Part shown: in pieces, positions 33,347-43,127 of the stretch | How the letters are laid out: each line of letters starts with the position of its first letter | Numbering within the stretch: the stretch's first letter is position 1 | NCBI GenBank assembly: GCA_031556525.1 | Contig: JAVBSS010000011.1 | Coordinates: 1-64,000 of the forward strand | Length of the DNA: 64,000 nucleotides | Direction of reading: 5' to 3' | Source: JAVBSN01 sp031556525 | Lineage (GTDB): Bacteria > Bacillota > Clostridia > Lachnospirales > Lachnospiraceae | Notes under the pieces: model-generated | Databases searched by the model: none | Told to the model about the DNA's origin: nothing | What the model saw: the letters and a program-made list of their open reading frames with translations, nothing else | Translations under genes and position numbers: made by a program

Positions 33347-34708
33347 ATGGAAAATAATTATTCGGAAGTAACTGAAAAAATAATAGATTTATCAAAGTTG
33401 TGTGTGTCTAATAATACAATAGATGAAGAGCTTTATACAAAATATGAAGTTAAGAGAGGACTTCGCGATATTAACGGTAAGGGCGTTTTGGCAGGTCTTA
33501 CTGATATATCTAAGGTTCAATCATATACAGTTGTTGATAATGAAATGGTACCATGTGAGGGAAAATTATATTATCAAGGTATAGATGTTGAAGATATTGT
33601 AGCAGGATTTATTAAAGAAAAACGTTTCGGATTTGAAGAGACTGTTTATTTATTGTTATTTGGAAAGTTACCAAATATAGAAGAATTAGATGAACTATGC
33701 AAATTGCTTGCTGAATACAGATCATTACCTACTAGTTTTGTTAGAGATGTTATTTTGAAAGCACCTAGTAAAGATATGATGAATACACTTGCAAGAAGTG
33801 TATTAACAATGTATGCATATGATGATAAAGCAGAAGATACATCTATACCTAATGTTCTTAGACAATGTCTAGAATTAATTGCAATTGTTCCATTGTTATC
33901 TGTATATGGATATCAAGCTTATAGTCATTATCATGATGGAAAGAGTCTGTTTATACATGCGCCAGAACCAGAATTATCTACAGCAGAGAATATTTTGCAT
34001 ATATTAAGGGAAGATAAGCAATATACAGAATTAGAGGCTCAAATATTAGATTTAGCATTAGTATTACATGCAGAGCATGGTGGTGGTAATAATTCTACAT
34101 TTACAACACATGTAGTTACTTCATCAGGTACTGATACATATTCAGCGATAGCAGCGTCGTTAGGATCGTTAAAAGGACCAAAACATGGTGGAGCTAATAT
34201 TAAAGTAGTTAAGATGTTTGAGGATATGAAAGAAAAACTTTCTGATTGGGATGATGAAGAGCAGATAAAAGAATACCTAACAGCACTTCTTAATAAACAA
34301 GCGTTTGATAATGCTGGACTTATATATGGTATAGGTCATGCGGTGTATTCATTGTCAGACCCGAGAGCTACAGTATTTAGAAAATTTGTTGAAGAGTTAT
34401 CTGTTGAGAAGGGTAAAGAGAAAGAATATAGACTCTATTCGGCTGTTGAGAGACTTGCGCCAGAAGTTATTGGAAGGGAGCGAAAGATATACAAGGGAGT
34501 TAGTGCCAATGTAGATTTTTACAGTGGATTTGTATATGATATGCTAGATTTACCACTTGAATTATATACTCCTTTATTTGCAATAGCACGTATGGCAGGT
34601 TGGAGTGCACATAGAATAGAAGAGTTAATTAATCAAGGAAAAATAATTCGTCCAGCATATAAGAGTGTAGCACCTGGTAAAGAATATGTTCCTATAGATG
34701 AGAGATAA
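33347..34708 (+). CDS. gltA: Citrate synthase
   Basis: The protein has 453 residues, long at the N-terminus compared with the typical 370-430. The active-site regions are clear: LHAEHGGGNNSTF with the catalytic histidine, GSLKGPKHGGANIKV with the second histidine, IYGIGHAVYSLSDPRA, and NVDFYSGFVYDML with the aspartate/arginine region. It condenses acetyl-CoA and oxaloacetate; in an anaerobe it probably supplies 2-oxoglutarate for glutamate. It is a single gene with its own terminator. The symbol could equally be citZ. Confidence 0.92.
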   Translation: MENNYSEVTEKIIDLSKLCVSNNTIDEELYTKYEVKRGLRDINGKGVLAGLTDISKVQSYTVVDNEMVPCEGKLYYQGIDVEDIVAGFIKEKRFGFEETVYLLLFGKLPNIEELDELCKLLAEYRSLPTSFVRDVILKAPSKDMMNTLARSVLTMYAYDDKAEDTSIPNVLRQCLELIAIVPLLSVYGYQAYSHYHDGKSLFIHAPEPELSTAENILHILREDKQYTELEAQILDLALVLHAEHGGGNNSTFTTHVVTSSGTDTYSAIAASLGSLKGPKHGGANIKVVKMFEDMKEKLSDWDDEEQIKEYLTALLNKQAFDNAGLIYGIGHAVYSLSDPRATVFRKFVEELSVEKGKEKEYRLYSAVERLAPEVIGRERKIYKGVSANVDFYSGFVYDMLDLPLELYTPLFAIARMAGWSAHRIEELINQGKIIRPAYKSVAPGKEYVPIDER

Positions 34709-34774
34709 GAGTATAAAATAAAGTAACTAATGATTGATATAAATGTATTGGTTACATTAGATTAAAATATAGAA

Positions 34775-34819
34775 AAACAAGTAATTTTGTATTAATCAAT
34801 ATTACTTGTTTTTTTTGTG
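34775..34819 (+). terminator. Terminator of citrate synthase
   Basis: AAACAAGTAAT (34775-34785) pairs with ATTACTTGTTT (34801-34811), followed by a long T-run. Confidence 0.88.
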
Positions 34820-34869
34820 CATACTTTTTTGAGATAGTGAAATAATACACTTAGAAGGGTTGTGATATT

Positions 34870-35061
34870 GTGGAAAGAAAAGAAAAACGTGATAATAAAA
34901 TTGCAATTATTATGACAATATTGGTGATTACTGCAATAATTATTTCCATTATGTGCATGCAAAAGAAAATTAACAAGTATGGCGAAGGTAATTTTCTAAA
35001 GTCAGAACAGTACAATCAAAGTGTATTTGCAAATATAGATATTGGAAATGAGGAGGATTAG
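34870..35061 (+). CDS. Small single-pass membrane protein at head of spoVA operon
   Basis: The protein has 63 residues starting at a GTG codon at 34870 behind AGAAGGGT. A single membrane helix (about 12-30) is followed by a short charged tail. Its stop TAG overlaps the G that precedes the spoVAA start, so it is probably the first gene of the sporulation operon. No family recognised. Confidence 0.6.
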   Translation: MERKEKRDNKIAIIMTILVITAIIISIMCMQKKINKYGEGNFLKSEQYNQSVFANIDIGNEED

Positions 35062-35062
35062 G

Positions 35063-35689
35063 GTGAGTGATATAGTTGTATATTTTAAGGCTGATCAAAG
35101 CGTTTCTGTATCTAATAGAAAAGTTAAGATAGAAGACATTGGAAAAATATATTGTAAAGATAAAGATATTGAGCATGCAGTAAATAAAATGGAAGTATTT
35201 AAGTTTAACGAAAGTAATAATTCACAGCAAGTAGTTTCTGTTTTGAAAATAGTAGAATTAATACAAAATGAATTTAAAGATGTATCGGTGAATAATATGG
35301 GTGAACCAGATTTTATTGTATACTACAAAATTGATGAAAAAACAAAGGGTATACAGACTATAAATGTTATATTTGTATGTCTAATTGCTTTTTTGGGAGG
35401 TGGATATTCTATTATGTCCTATAACACAGATGTAAATGCTGTGGAATTGTTCGGGATGCTCCATGAATTATTTATTGGAGAACCGCCAAAGGGACCTTCT
35501 ATTATAGAACTAGCGTATTGTGTAGGTTTATTAATAGGAGTAATAGTGTTTTTTAACCATGGTGCTAATAAAAAAATTAGTGATGATCCAACGCCGTTGC
35601 AAGTACAGATTCGTATGTATGAGCAAGATGTAAATGATTCGATAATTGTAGATTCTGGCAGAAAGAAGGAGACTTTAGATGTGGATTAG
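35063..35689 (+). CDS. spoVAA: Stage V sporulation protein AA
   Basis: The protein has 208 residues from a GTG at 35063, preceded by AGGAGG 6 bases earlier. A soluble N-terminal half (VYFKADQSVSVSNRKVKIEDIGKIYC) and two membrane helices (about 103-120 and 150-170) match SpoVAA. SpoVA proteins form the membrane channel that moves dipicolinic acid into the developing forespore and out at germination. It overlaps spoVAB by 11 bp. Confidence 0.88.
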   Translation: MSDIVVYFKADQSVSVSNRKVKIEDIGKIYCKDKDIEHAVNKMEVFKFNESNNSQQVVSVLKIVELIQNEFKDVSVNNMGEPDFIVYYKIDEKTKGIQTINVIFVCLIAFLGGGYSIMSYNTDVNAVELFGMLHELFIGEPPKGPSIIELAYCVGLLIGVIVFFNHGANKKISDDPTPLQVQIRMYEQDVNDSIIVDSGRKKETLDVD

Positions 35690-36095
35690 ATATGCACTAT
35701 TGATATTTGCAGGGTTCTCTAGTGGAGTTGTTATAGCAGGGGCATTTGTTGCATTTATGACAATGATTGGTATATTTCCTAAAATTGCAGAAAAGACAAA
35801 AACAAATAAAAAATTCATGTTATATGAAAATTGTTTGATTATGGGAGTAACACTAGGAAATGCTTTGTCTTTATACCAATTTAGGGTTCCAGTCGGTTAT
35901 GTTGGATTAATATTAGTGGGTGTATTTGGAGGTATATTTACAGGATGCCTATTAGGCGCTTTAGCGGAAGTTCTTAATGTATTTCCGATTTTATCAAGAA
36001 GAACAAAAATAAGAATAGGATTACCTTATGTTATTGTAGTATTAGCACTAGGAAAAGCATTAGGAACACTTATTCAATATTATGTATTTAAATAG
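35679..36095 (+). CDS. spoVAB: Stage V sporulation protein AB
   Basis: The protein has 138 residues and four membrane helices. It contains the typical GFSSGVVIAGAFVAFMTMIGIFPKIAEKTKT and GCLLGALAEVLNVFPILSRR segments of SpoVAB, an inner-membrane part of the dipicolinate channel. It overlaps spoVAA, and spoVAC starts 16 bases after its stop. Confidence 0.92.
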   Translation: MWIRYALLIFAGFSSGVVIAGAFVAFMTMIGIFPKIAEKTKTNKKFMLYENCLIMGVTLGNALSLYQFRVPVGYVGLILVGVFGGIFTGCLLGALAEVLNVFPILSRRTKIRIGLPYVIVVLALGKALGTLIQYYVFK

Positions 36096-36111
36096 AAAAG
36101 AAGGTGATTAT

Positions 36112-36573
36112 GTGAAGAATGAACCGAGTAATAAAGAATATAATAAATTTGTGGAGGAGATTACACCTACACATAGCTGTGTGAAAAATTGTATATGGGC
36201 ATTTTTTGTAGGTGGAATAATATGCACACTAGGTCAAGGGATTAATCAGATGTTTTTAGATGTAATGGGAATGAATATAGACGATTCAGCAAGCTATACA
36301 TCAATTATATTGGTATTGCTAAGTGTATTGCTTACAGCACTAAATATATATCCTAAAATAGGTAAATACGGTGGAGCAGGAGCATTGGTGCCGATAACTG
36401 GGTTTGCAAATTCGGTGGCGGCTCCAGCAATAGAGTTTCAAAAAGAAGGACAAATATTTGGTATTGGTGTAAAAATATTTACTATTGCAGGACCAGTAAT
36501 ATTATATGGCATATTTACGTCCTTTGTATTGGGTATTGTATACTATTTTATTAATGTATTAGGGGGAATGTAA
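36112..36573 (+). CDS. spoVAC: Stage V sporulation protein AC
   Basis: The protein has 153 residues from a GTG at 36112 behind GAAGGTG; the frame extends to 36082 inside spoVAB. The motifs NKFVEEITPTHSCVKNC and GKYGGAGALVPITGFANSVAAPAIEFQKEG are characteristic of SpoVAC, the mechanosensitive-channel-like subunit of the dipicolinate transporter. Confidence 0.93.
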   Translation: MKNEPSNKEYNKFVEEITPTHSCVKNCIWAFFVGGIICTLGQGINQMFLDVMGMNIDDSASYTSIILVLLSVLLTALNIYPKIGKYGGAGALVPITGFANSVAAPAIEFQKEGQIFGIGVKIFTIAGPVILYGIFTSFVLGIVYYFINVLGGM

Positions 36574-36575
36574 TT

Positions 36576-37592
36576 GTGGAAAATATGATAGGTAAACAAA
36601 GTGTAGAATTTGAAAATCCTCCATATATAATGAATGGAGGTTCGGTAGTAGGAAAGAAAGAGGGAGAAGGACCTCTAGCAGATTATTTTGACTTAATAGT
36701 TGAAGATCCTATGTTTGGTAAGGAATCATGGGAGGAAGGCGAAAGCGAATTAATAAGCAAAACCATAAACATTGCATTGCGAAAGGCAAAACTAAAACCA
36801 GAAGATATAAGATATATCTTTGCAGGAGATTTATTAGGACAGTTAATAGCTACAACCTTTGGTGTGAAGGATCTAGAGATTCCACTATTTGGACTTTATG
36901 GAGCTTGTTCTACTGCTGGGGAGTCTCTAAGTCTTGGATCGATGATAGTTTCAGGAGGATTTGCAAATAATGTTTTATGTGTTGCATCAAGTCATTTTGC
37001 AAGTGCGGAGAAGCAATTTAGATTTCCACTTGAATATGGAAATCAAAGACCTCTAGCGGCAAGCTGGACGGTAACAGGATGCGGTGCATTTGTAGTATCA
37101 AAAGATACAGGAGATGTAATGATAAAAGGAATAACAACGGGTAAAGTTGTTGATTATGGAATTAAAGATTCTATGAATATGGGGGCAGCTATGGCGCCAG
37201 CAGCTGCAGATTTAATATATCAGAACCTTAAGGATTTCAATATAGAACCAGGGTACTACGATAAGATTATAACTGGTGATTTGGGTAAAGTAGGAAGAGA
37301 TATACTTATAAAGCTGTTGCAAGATAATGGTGTGGATATAAGTAAACAGCATATGGATTGTGGAATTGAAATATTTAATGATGATACACAAGATACTCAT
37401 GCTGGTGGTTCAGGATGCGGATGCGCAGCGGCAACATTGTCAGGAATGATATTAACAAAGATGAAAAATAAGACATGGAATAGGGTATTATTTGTTCCGA
37501 CAGGAGCATTACTTTCTACAGTGAGCTATAATGAAGGACAGTCTGTTCCAGGAATAGCTCATGGAGTAATGTTAGAGAATAGATTTGTATAA
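36576..37592 (+). CDS. spoVAD: Stage V sporulation protein AD
   Basis: The protein has 338 residues and a thiolase-like fold (GDLLGQLIATTFGV, FGLYGACSTAGESLSLG, DCGIEIFNDDTQDTHAGGSGCGCAA). SpoVAD binds dipicolinic acid at the membrane surface. The start is a GTG at 36576, two bases after the spoVAC stop, behind AGGGGG; the ATG at 36585 is an alternative. Confidence 0.95.
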   Translation: MENMIGKQSVEFENPPYIMNGGSVVGKKEGEGPLADYFDLIVEDPMFGKESWEEGESELISKTINIALRKAKLKPEDIRYIFAGDLLGQLIATTFGVKDLEIPLFGLYGACSTAGESLSLGSMIVSGGFANNVLCVASSHFASAEKQFRFPLEYGNQRPLAASWTVTGCGAFVVSKDTGDVMIKGITTGKVVDYGIKDSMNMGAAMAPAAADLIYQNLKDFNIEPGYYDKIITGDLGKVGRDILIKLLQDNGVDISKQHMDCGIEIFNDDTQDTHAGGSGCGCAAATLSGMILTKMKNKTWNRVLFVPTGALLSTVSYNEGQSVPGIAHGVMLENRFV

Positions 37593-37602
37593 GGAGAGCA
37601 AT

Positions 37603-37959
37603 ATGGATTATTTGAAAGCATTTATAGTAGGTGGAATTATATGTGTCTTGGTGCAAATATTAATAGACAATACTAAGCTTATGCCAGGCAGAATAATGGT
37701 AATGTTAGTATGTATAGGGGCGATTTTGGGAGCAGTAGGAATATACAAGCCATTTATGGAATTTGCAGGGGCAGGAGCAACTGTGCCATTAACTGGATTT
37801 GGTTATAATCTTTGGAAAGGTGTTAAAGATGCAATAGATCAAGATGGATTTATAGGATTGTTTAGAGGTGGTTTTACAATGGCAGCAGTAGGAACTTCAG
37901 CAGCAATTATATTTTCATATTTAGCAGCGTTAATATTTCAACCTAAGATGACAGAATAG
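37603..37959 (+). CDS. spoVAE: Stage V sporulation protein AE
   Basis: The protein has 118 residues and four membrane helices, with the SpoVAE signature FMEFAGAGATVPLTGFGYNLWKGV. It shares that loop with SpoVAC. The ATG at 37603 is preceded by AAGGAG; the upstream TTG at 37585 is not needed. It is the last gene of the spoVA operon here; spoVAF is not present. Confidence 0.93.
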   Translation: MDYLKAFIVGGIICVLVQILIDNTKLMPGRIMVMLVCIGAILGAVGIYKPFMEFAGAGATVPLTGFGYNLWKGVKDAIDQDGFIGLFRGGFTMAAVGTSAAIIFSYLAALIFQPKMTE

Positions 37960-38013
37960 ATATAAGGTTATATCAACAATAATAGGAGCTAGCTCCTTTT
38001 ATATAGATATAAT

Positions 38014-38048
38014 AATAGGGCTATATGCGAGTTGCATATAGCCCTATT
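38014..38048. terminator. Bidirectional terminator between spoVAE and the PBP gene
   Basis: AATAGGGCTATATGC (38014-38028) and GCATATAGCCCTATT (38034-38048) are perfectly complementary around GAGTT. A second short palindrome, AGGAGCTAGCTCCT, lies at 37984-37997 followed by TTTT. Confidence 0.88.
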
Positions 38049-38067
38049 GATATTATTAATTGAATAT

Positions 38068-40596
38068 TTATTGAACGGGTGGTGCTTCAGTAGTTGGGTC
38101 GGTATTTGCCTCAGTACTAGGTGTAACTTGAACAAATGTTACGGTTATAGTGTGATTCATATTTACATTTCTAAATACGTGAGAGGATGTTGGTCCTTTC
38201 TCTTCGCCATCTACAACTACACTAGAAATGGCGTATCCAGAATTAGGAACAATGGTAAATGTAGCAGTCCCGCCTTGAACAACTGTAGCAGGGCCTGAAA
38301 TAGTTCCTCCACCGCCATTGACCGATGCCACTATGGAGAAGGTTGTACCTTGTGGAACGTTAGGGTTCTCGGTGGTAGCATCTTCAGTTGGAGCTACATG
38401 GATATTACAATGTGTTGTATCAAAGTTTTCAGGTAAAGCAAAATCAAAATTACTTATAACAACATTTCCATGAGTATCTAGGTTAAATTCATAACTAGTT
38501 CTATTAGGACAGAATTCTGTTGCTAATAAATGAGTATCATTACATAGTTCAATGAATTTATGTGAATTACAAGAGTGAGTAGGAACAGTTCCTCTTGCAA
38601 AAAATTCTGTTACACAAGTACATCCTTCGGCTGGTAACATTCCTGACTTGATACAAACAGTCGCAGTAACAATGCCGTCAGCAGTAGGAAATTTGGTAGA
38701 AGTATCTTGTTCTTCTAATACAACGATAGCATTCATTATCTTTGACCACATTTTCTTGTGATAACTACCGCCATCAAATTTGGTATTAATGTCGTAGCCC
38801 ATCCATATACCAGCTGTATAATAAGGGGTAGAACCACAAAACCAAAAGTCGTAATTGTTAGAAGTTGTTCCAGTCTTACCAGATACCACCATACCCGAGC
38901 TAAGTCTTGCAGGAGTACCAGTACCCTTAGTTACAACATCTTGCATTGCATCATTTATAAGCCAAGCAGTAGTTGCTTTAAATACTTGTTTTGGTTCTGG
39001 CGTATTATCTATAAGAATATTTCCGTTATGATCAAGTACTTTAGTATATAATATAGGCTCTAAGTAAATTCCTGAATTAGCTAAGCAAGCGTAAGCTCCT
39101 GTAAGTTCAAAGTTTGTGACACCATCTGTTAAACCACCTAATGCTAGGGATTGATTTATATCTGATGTAATGGAACCATCTGAATCTGTTCTCTGTCTTA
39201 CTAAGGTAGTAAAGCCAAGGTCTTCAAGGTATTCAAATCCTTTATCAGGCGTAAGGTCTGTAATACATTTTACGGCAATAATATTCATAGATTCCTGAAT
39301 AGCAGTTCTGATAGTATTCATTCCTCGATATCCACTATACCAGTTGCTAACAGGACGGCCGTTTGCGTAGTTATAAGGTGCATCATCGTAACCAGTTGCC
39401 AAAGTAGCCATGCCAGTATCTATGGCTGGAGCAAATGAAGCTAATACTTTGAAAGTAGAACCTGGTTGTCTGGCTGAATCGGTAGCACGGTTAAGTGTTA
39501 GGTTACCTGTCTTTTCTCCACGACCTCCAGTTATAGCTTTAACTTGACCGGTAGATTGATCCATTACAACGAAAGATGCTTGAGGTTGTAATGTAGTTGC
39601 ATAAGATTCAGCTAAAACTTTGCCACCAGTCTCTTCTAGCATAGCATCTCTAAATGTATCAGCAGCAAATCTTGCAGAATCTTCATCTTTATATATAAGA
39701 TTGTATTTACTGTTTGCAGTTAATTCCTTGTAGTATTTTAACAGATGATTACTGCTATAATTTATTGGGTTTTCCCCATCTTGATCTGTTATAGTTAATG
39801 CATACGATAATGCTACTTTAGTTCCAGCAGGATAGTTATCAGCATCATTAATTACTTCATCACAAATATCTTGTATAGCTTGATCTTGTGTTATATAGAC
39901 ACTTAATCCACCTGAATATATAGCATTATATGCTTGAGTTTCAGTATAACCTAATTCATTTACTAATCTATTAGCCAAATCCTTGATAACGGCATCAATA
40001 AAAAATGAGTTAACTTGCTTATTCTCAACATATTCGGTATGAACAGTATCGATTCTAGCATATACATCATCAGCAAGTGCGGCATCATATTCCGCTTGAG
40101 ATATATATTCAAGTTCTTTCATCTTTTTTAATACTCTAGTTCTTCTCTCGGCATTTTTTTCCGGAAAGACTATTGGGTCATATTTTGAAGGGTTCTGTGT
40201 AATGGCTGCAATAACAGAACATTCAGAAATAGTTAACTCGTCTAAATCTTTGTTAAAGTATTTTGTAGCAGCAGCTTGAACACCGTGAACACCTTGACCT
40301 AAATATATTGTATTAAGATAATACTCTAGAATATCTTCTTTTGACATTCGTTCTTCAAGTTGTATTGATAGATATTGTTCTTGTAGTTTACGTTCTACTT
40401 TATCCATAAAAGTATCTTCATCAAGACCTACATTGAAAACTTGGTTTTTGATAAGTTGTTGAGTTATTGTACTAGCACCTTGAGAAAAATCTTTATTCTT
40501 GATGCCTACAAAACCAGCACGAAGCAAACCTCTCATATCTATACCATTATGTTCCCAAAAACGTTCATCTTCAATTGCTACAAACGCCTCGCGCAT
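38068..40596 (-). CDS. Class A penicillin-binding protein, open part
   Basis: The 842-residue open frame contains the glycosyltransferase domain (EDERFWEHNGIDMRG, QGASTITQQLIKN) and the transpeptidase domain (STFK, SMN and KTGTT motifs all present). A C-terminal tail has a bacterial-repeat domain (FSIVASVNGGGGTISGP...) and a Thr/Pro-rich end. Such enzymes polymerise and cross-link peptidoglycan outside the membrane. The expected N-terminal membrane anchor is encoded in the same frame upstream but interrupted by two stops (see 40597-40914). As read, the product would lack export and may be non-functional. Confidence 0.85.
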   Translation of the reverse strand: MREAFVAIEDERFWEHNGIDMRGLLRAGFVGIKNKDFSQGASTITQQLIKNQVFNVGLDEDTFMDKVERKLQEQYLSIQLEERMSKEDILEYYLNTIYLGQGVHGVQAAATKYFNKDLDELTISECSVIAAITQNPSKYDPIVFPEKNAERRTRVLKKMKELEYISQAEYDAALADDVYARIDTVHTEYVENKQVNSFFIDAVIKDLANRLVNELGYTETQAYNAIYSGGLSVYITQDQAIQDICDEVINDADNYPAGTKVALSYALTITDQDGENPINYSSNHLLKYYKELTANSKYNLIYKDEDSARFAADTFRDAMLEETGGKVLAESYATTLQPQASFVVMDQSTGQVKAITGGRGEKTGNLTLNRATDSARQPGSTFKVLASFAPAIDTGMATLATGYDDAPYNYANGRPVSNWYSGYRGMNTIRTAIQESMNIIAVKCITDLTPDKGFEYLEDLGFTTLVRQRTDSDGSITSDINQSLALGGLTDGVTNFELTGAYACLANSGIYLEPILYTKVLDHNGNILIDNTPEPKQVFKATTAWLINDAMQDVVTKGTGTPARLSSGMVVSGKTGTTSNNYDFWFCGSTPYYTAGIWMGYDINTKFDGGSYHKKMWSKIMNAIVVLEEQDTSTKFPTADGIVTATVCIKSGMLPAEGCTCVTEFFARGTVPTHSCNSHKFIELCNDTHLLATEFCPNRTSYEFNLDTHGNVVISNFDFALPENFDTTHCNIHVAPTEDATTENPNVPQGTTFSIVASVNGGGGTISGPATVVQGGTATFTIVPNSGYAISSVVVDGEEKGPTSSHVFRNVNMNHTITVTFVQVTPSTEANTDPTTEAPPVQ

Positions 40597-40914
40597 ATGT
40601 TCAGGAATATCATCGTAATATGCATATACACGATTTGAGTTTATAGTAGATAGAGTAGTAATAACTTGTCCATCTTGATTATATATAGTAGTTTGATAAC
40701 CTTGAGGTGTTACATCAATATCGTCTATGTTTGGTGCGTTATCTAATATACCTTTTATTGTTCCAAAACCAGCGCCTAGGCCGAGTATACAGATGGCAAG
40801 AACTAATATTAATCATGGTTTAAAAAACTATGTAAATACTTTTCGTTTGTTTTTGCTTGATTTACCTACAAGTTTTTTTTGTTTCTTGGTAGTCTCATTT
40901 TTATTGTAATTCAT
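40597..40914 (-). pseudogene. Interrupted 5' part of the PBP gene
   Basis: An ATG at 40914 behind AAAGGAGG opens the same frame as the PBP (MNYNKNETTKKQKKLVGKSS...RKVFT). Stops follow: TAG at 40828-40830 and TGA at 40813-40815. Beyond them the frame continues through a membrane helix (LILVLAICILGLGAGFG) and YNQDGQVITTLSTINSNRVYAYYDDIPEH straight into the open part. Both stops could come from TGG (Trp) by one G-to-A change each. No alternative start codon before the helix is visible. Confidence 0.75.
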
Positions 40915-41224
40915 AAAGGACCTCCTTTTTACTATTGAATATTATAGCAAACTATTTTCATTTAATAAAGGGAAAAAACATATTATTAAGATATTATTCA
41001 TATTAAATTAAGGCTATAGAATAAGGGTTTTGTATATATTGTTCTAAAAGTATATAATGGTGTCGAATGGTGCAGTTTACAAAGAAAAAAGCGTATGTTA
41101 AAATTCAAATGAAAGATACTATAATAGTGATTGTTTACAGATTTATTTTATATAAACAAGAAAAATGAAAGGAAATATAATTTAATTACTTATATAATAA
41201 GGTAATTTGATTGTATGGGACTAT
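40915..41224. other. Divergent promoter region, no gene seen
   Basis: This 310-bp AT-rich spacer lies between the PBP gene and the YigZ gene. It holds TATAAT-like -10 candidates near 41054 and at 41120 for the plus strand, without strong -35 partners. Nothing else is supported. Confidence 0.4.
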
Positions 41225-41866
41225 ATGATAGAACAGTATATTGAATTAGGCAACGGTGGAGAAGGCGAAATAGTAGAAAAAAAATCTAGGTTTATTGCTT
41301 ACATTGAAAAAGTTGAAAATGAAGCCGAAGCATATGAATTCATAGAAAAGATAAAGAAGAAAAATTATGATGCAAGGCATAATTGTTTTGCATTTTCAAT
41401 AGGATTAGACATGCCTTTGCATAGATTTAGTGATGATGGAGAACCACAGGGAACAGCAGGAAAGCCAATATTAGAAGTTATTGTAGGGTCTGATATTAAA
41501 AATATATGTATTGTAGTAACAAGATACTTTGGTGGAACCCTTCTTGGAACAGGGGGATTAGTTCGCGCGTATACAGATGCGTCAAAAGAAGGTCTTAAAA
41601 ACTGTAAAATAGTTAATAAGACCCTAGTTAAACGAATTTTAATAAAAACAGATTATACTGATATGGGAAAACTTCAATATATATTAGGAAATGAATCTAT
41701 TCCTCTTGAAGATACTGAGTATAGTGATGTTGTTATAATGAAAGCACTTGTGCCAATAAATATATTGCAAAAAATAGTAAAGTTGATTACTGAAGCAACA
41801 TCGGCAAGAGCGGATATAATTGAAGATGAAGAATTTTATTTCTCTAATTCTAATAAATCTTTATAG
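41225..41866 (+). CDS. YigZ/IMPACT-family protein
   Basis: The protein has 213 residues from the ATG at 41225; the frame opens at a TTG at 41207. The N-terminal UPF0029 domain carries VEKKSRFIAYIEKV, ARHNCFAFSIG, RFSDDGEPQGTAGKPIL and VVTRYFGGTLLGTGGLVRAYTDA, all hallmarks of YigZ/YvyE proteins. A C-terminal DUF1949 domain follows. IMPACT relatives affect translation control, but the bacterial role is not established. Its end overlaps the convergent aroA gene by 31 bp. Confidence 0.92.
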   Translation: MIEQYIELGNGGEGEIVEKKSRFIAYIEKVENEAEAYEFIEKIKKKNYDARHNCFAFSIGLDMPLHRFSDDGEPQGTAGKPILEVIVGSDIKNICIVVTRYFGGTLLGTGGLVRAYTDASKEGLKNCKIVNKTLVKRILIKTDYTDMGKLQYILGNESIPLEDTEYSDVVIMKALVPINILQKIVKLITEATSARADIIEDEEFYFSNSNKSL

Positions 41867-43113
41867 AAATTAGGATAAGATATATCAACACATTCAGCAC
41901 CAAGTATGTCAGTATTACCATCGGCGTTTAGTCCTGCTATAGCAAAAGTCATAGCTATTCTGTGATCAAGTTTGCTATCTATGGTTGCCCCATGTAATGG
42001 TCGACCACCATGTATAATCATGCCATCATCTGTGGCTTCAATGTCAGCCCCCATATTTGATAAGTTATTAACCATAACATCTATTCTATTTGATTCCTTT
42101 ACTTTGAGCTCACTTGCATCCTTAATTACAGTAGTACCATTTGCGAAACAAGCAAGTAAAGCAATAGTAGGAATCTCATCTATTAATGTAGGAATTATTT
42201 CACCTTCAATTACAGTTCCGGTTAAATTGCTTGTAGATACGGTAATATCAGCTACAGGTTCACCAAGACCCGATTGAATATTTGATAATGTAATGCTAGC
42301 GCCCATTTGTTCGCAAACTTTGATAATGCCATTTCTAGTAGGATTAATGCCTACATTTTTTATGGTAATTGATGAATTAGGAGTTATTAGACCAGCAACA
42401 ATAAAATATACGGCAGACGAAATATCTCCTGGTACAATTATTTTTTGACCAATTAGTTTGTTGCAAGTACTTACAGTAGCAGTAGTTCCACTTGCCTTAA
42501 CATTTACACCGAATTGCTCTAACATTAATTCTGTGTGGTTTCTTGAAACATAAGGTTCGGTAACAGAAGTATCACCTTCAGCATATAATCCAGCAAGTAA
42601 AATAGCAGATTTAACCTGAGCAGAAGCAACAGGGGAAATGTAATGTGCTCCGTGAAGTTTACTTCCGTGTATAGTTAAAGGTGTGCAATTATTTCCAGAA
42701 GTACTTTCGATGTTAGCACCCATTTGTGAAAGAGGGGTAATTATTCGACCCATTGGTCTCTTTCTGATTGAAGCATCACCATCTACAATAGAAGTAAATG
42801 ATTGAGCGGCTAATATTCCAGACATAAGACGAGTCGTAGTTCCACTGTTGCCTACATACAATACATCTGAAGGCCTTTTTAATCCATTTATACCAAGGCC
42901 CTTAATTGTTACTATATTACCTTGGTTATCTATATTTACACCCATTTGTTGAAAACAGTCTATAGAAGATAAACAGTCAGCACCTTGAAGAAAGTTATGT
43001 ATTTCAGTTCTACCTTCTGCAAGTGAACCAAGCATTATCGCTCTATGAGAAATGGATTTATCTCCAGGTACAGTTAATTCTCCGTTTAATGATTTAGCTC
43101 TAGTAAATATCAT
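41836..43113 (-). CDS. aroA: 3-phosphoshikimate 1-carboxyvinyltransferase (EPSP synthase)
   Basis: The protein has 425 residues. Substrate-binding motifs are clear: GDKSISHRAIMLGSLAEG, YVGNSGTTTRLMSGILA, RKRPMGRIITPL, PGDISSAVYFIVAGL, LKVKESNRIDVM and DHRIAMTFAIAGL. It transfers enolpyruvyl to shikimate-3-phosphate in aromatic amino-acid synthesis. The NSGTT loop with downstream RPMGR suggests neither obvious class I nor class II assignment by eye. It lies 14 bases after tyrA on the minus strand, forming an aromatic operon. Confidence 0.95.
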   Translation of the reverse strand: MIFTRAKSLNGELTVPGDKSISHRAIMLGSLAEGRTEIHNFLQGADCLSSIDCFQQMGVNIDNQGNIVTIKGLGINGLKRPSDVLYVGNSGTTTRLMSGILAAQSFTSIVDGDASIRKRPMGRIITPLSQMGANIESTSGNNCTPLTIHGSKLHGAHYISPVASAQVKSAILLAGLYAEGDTSVTEPYVSRNHTELMLEQFGVNVKASGTTATVSTCNKLIGQKIIVPGDISSAVYFIVAGLITPNSSITIKNVGINPTRNGIIKVCEQMGASITLSNIQSGLGEPVADITVSTSNLTGTVIEGEIIPTLIDEIPTIALLACFANGTTVIKDASELKVKESNRIDVMVNNLSNMGADIEATDDGMIIHGGRPLHGATIDSKLDHRIAMTFAIAGLNADGNTDILGAECVDISYPNFYKDLLELEK

Positions 43114-43127
43114 ATATGTAATCCTTT

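Noticed and set aside
40813..40830. Alternative genetic code (stop codons read as Trp) in the PBP gene
   Set aside because: Both TAG and TGA would need to be read as Trp, and both end normal genes elsewhere in the window.
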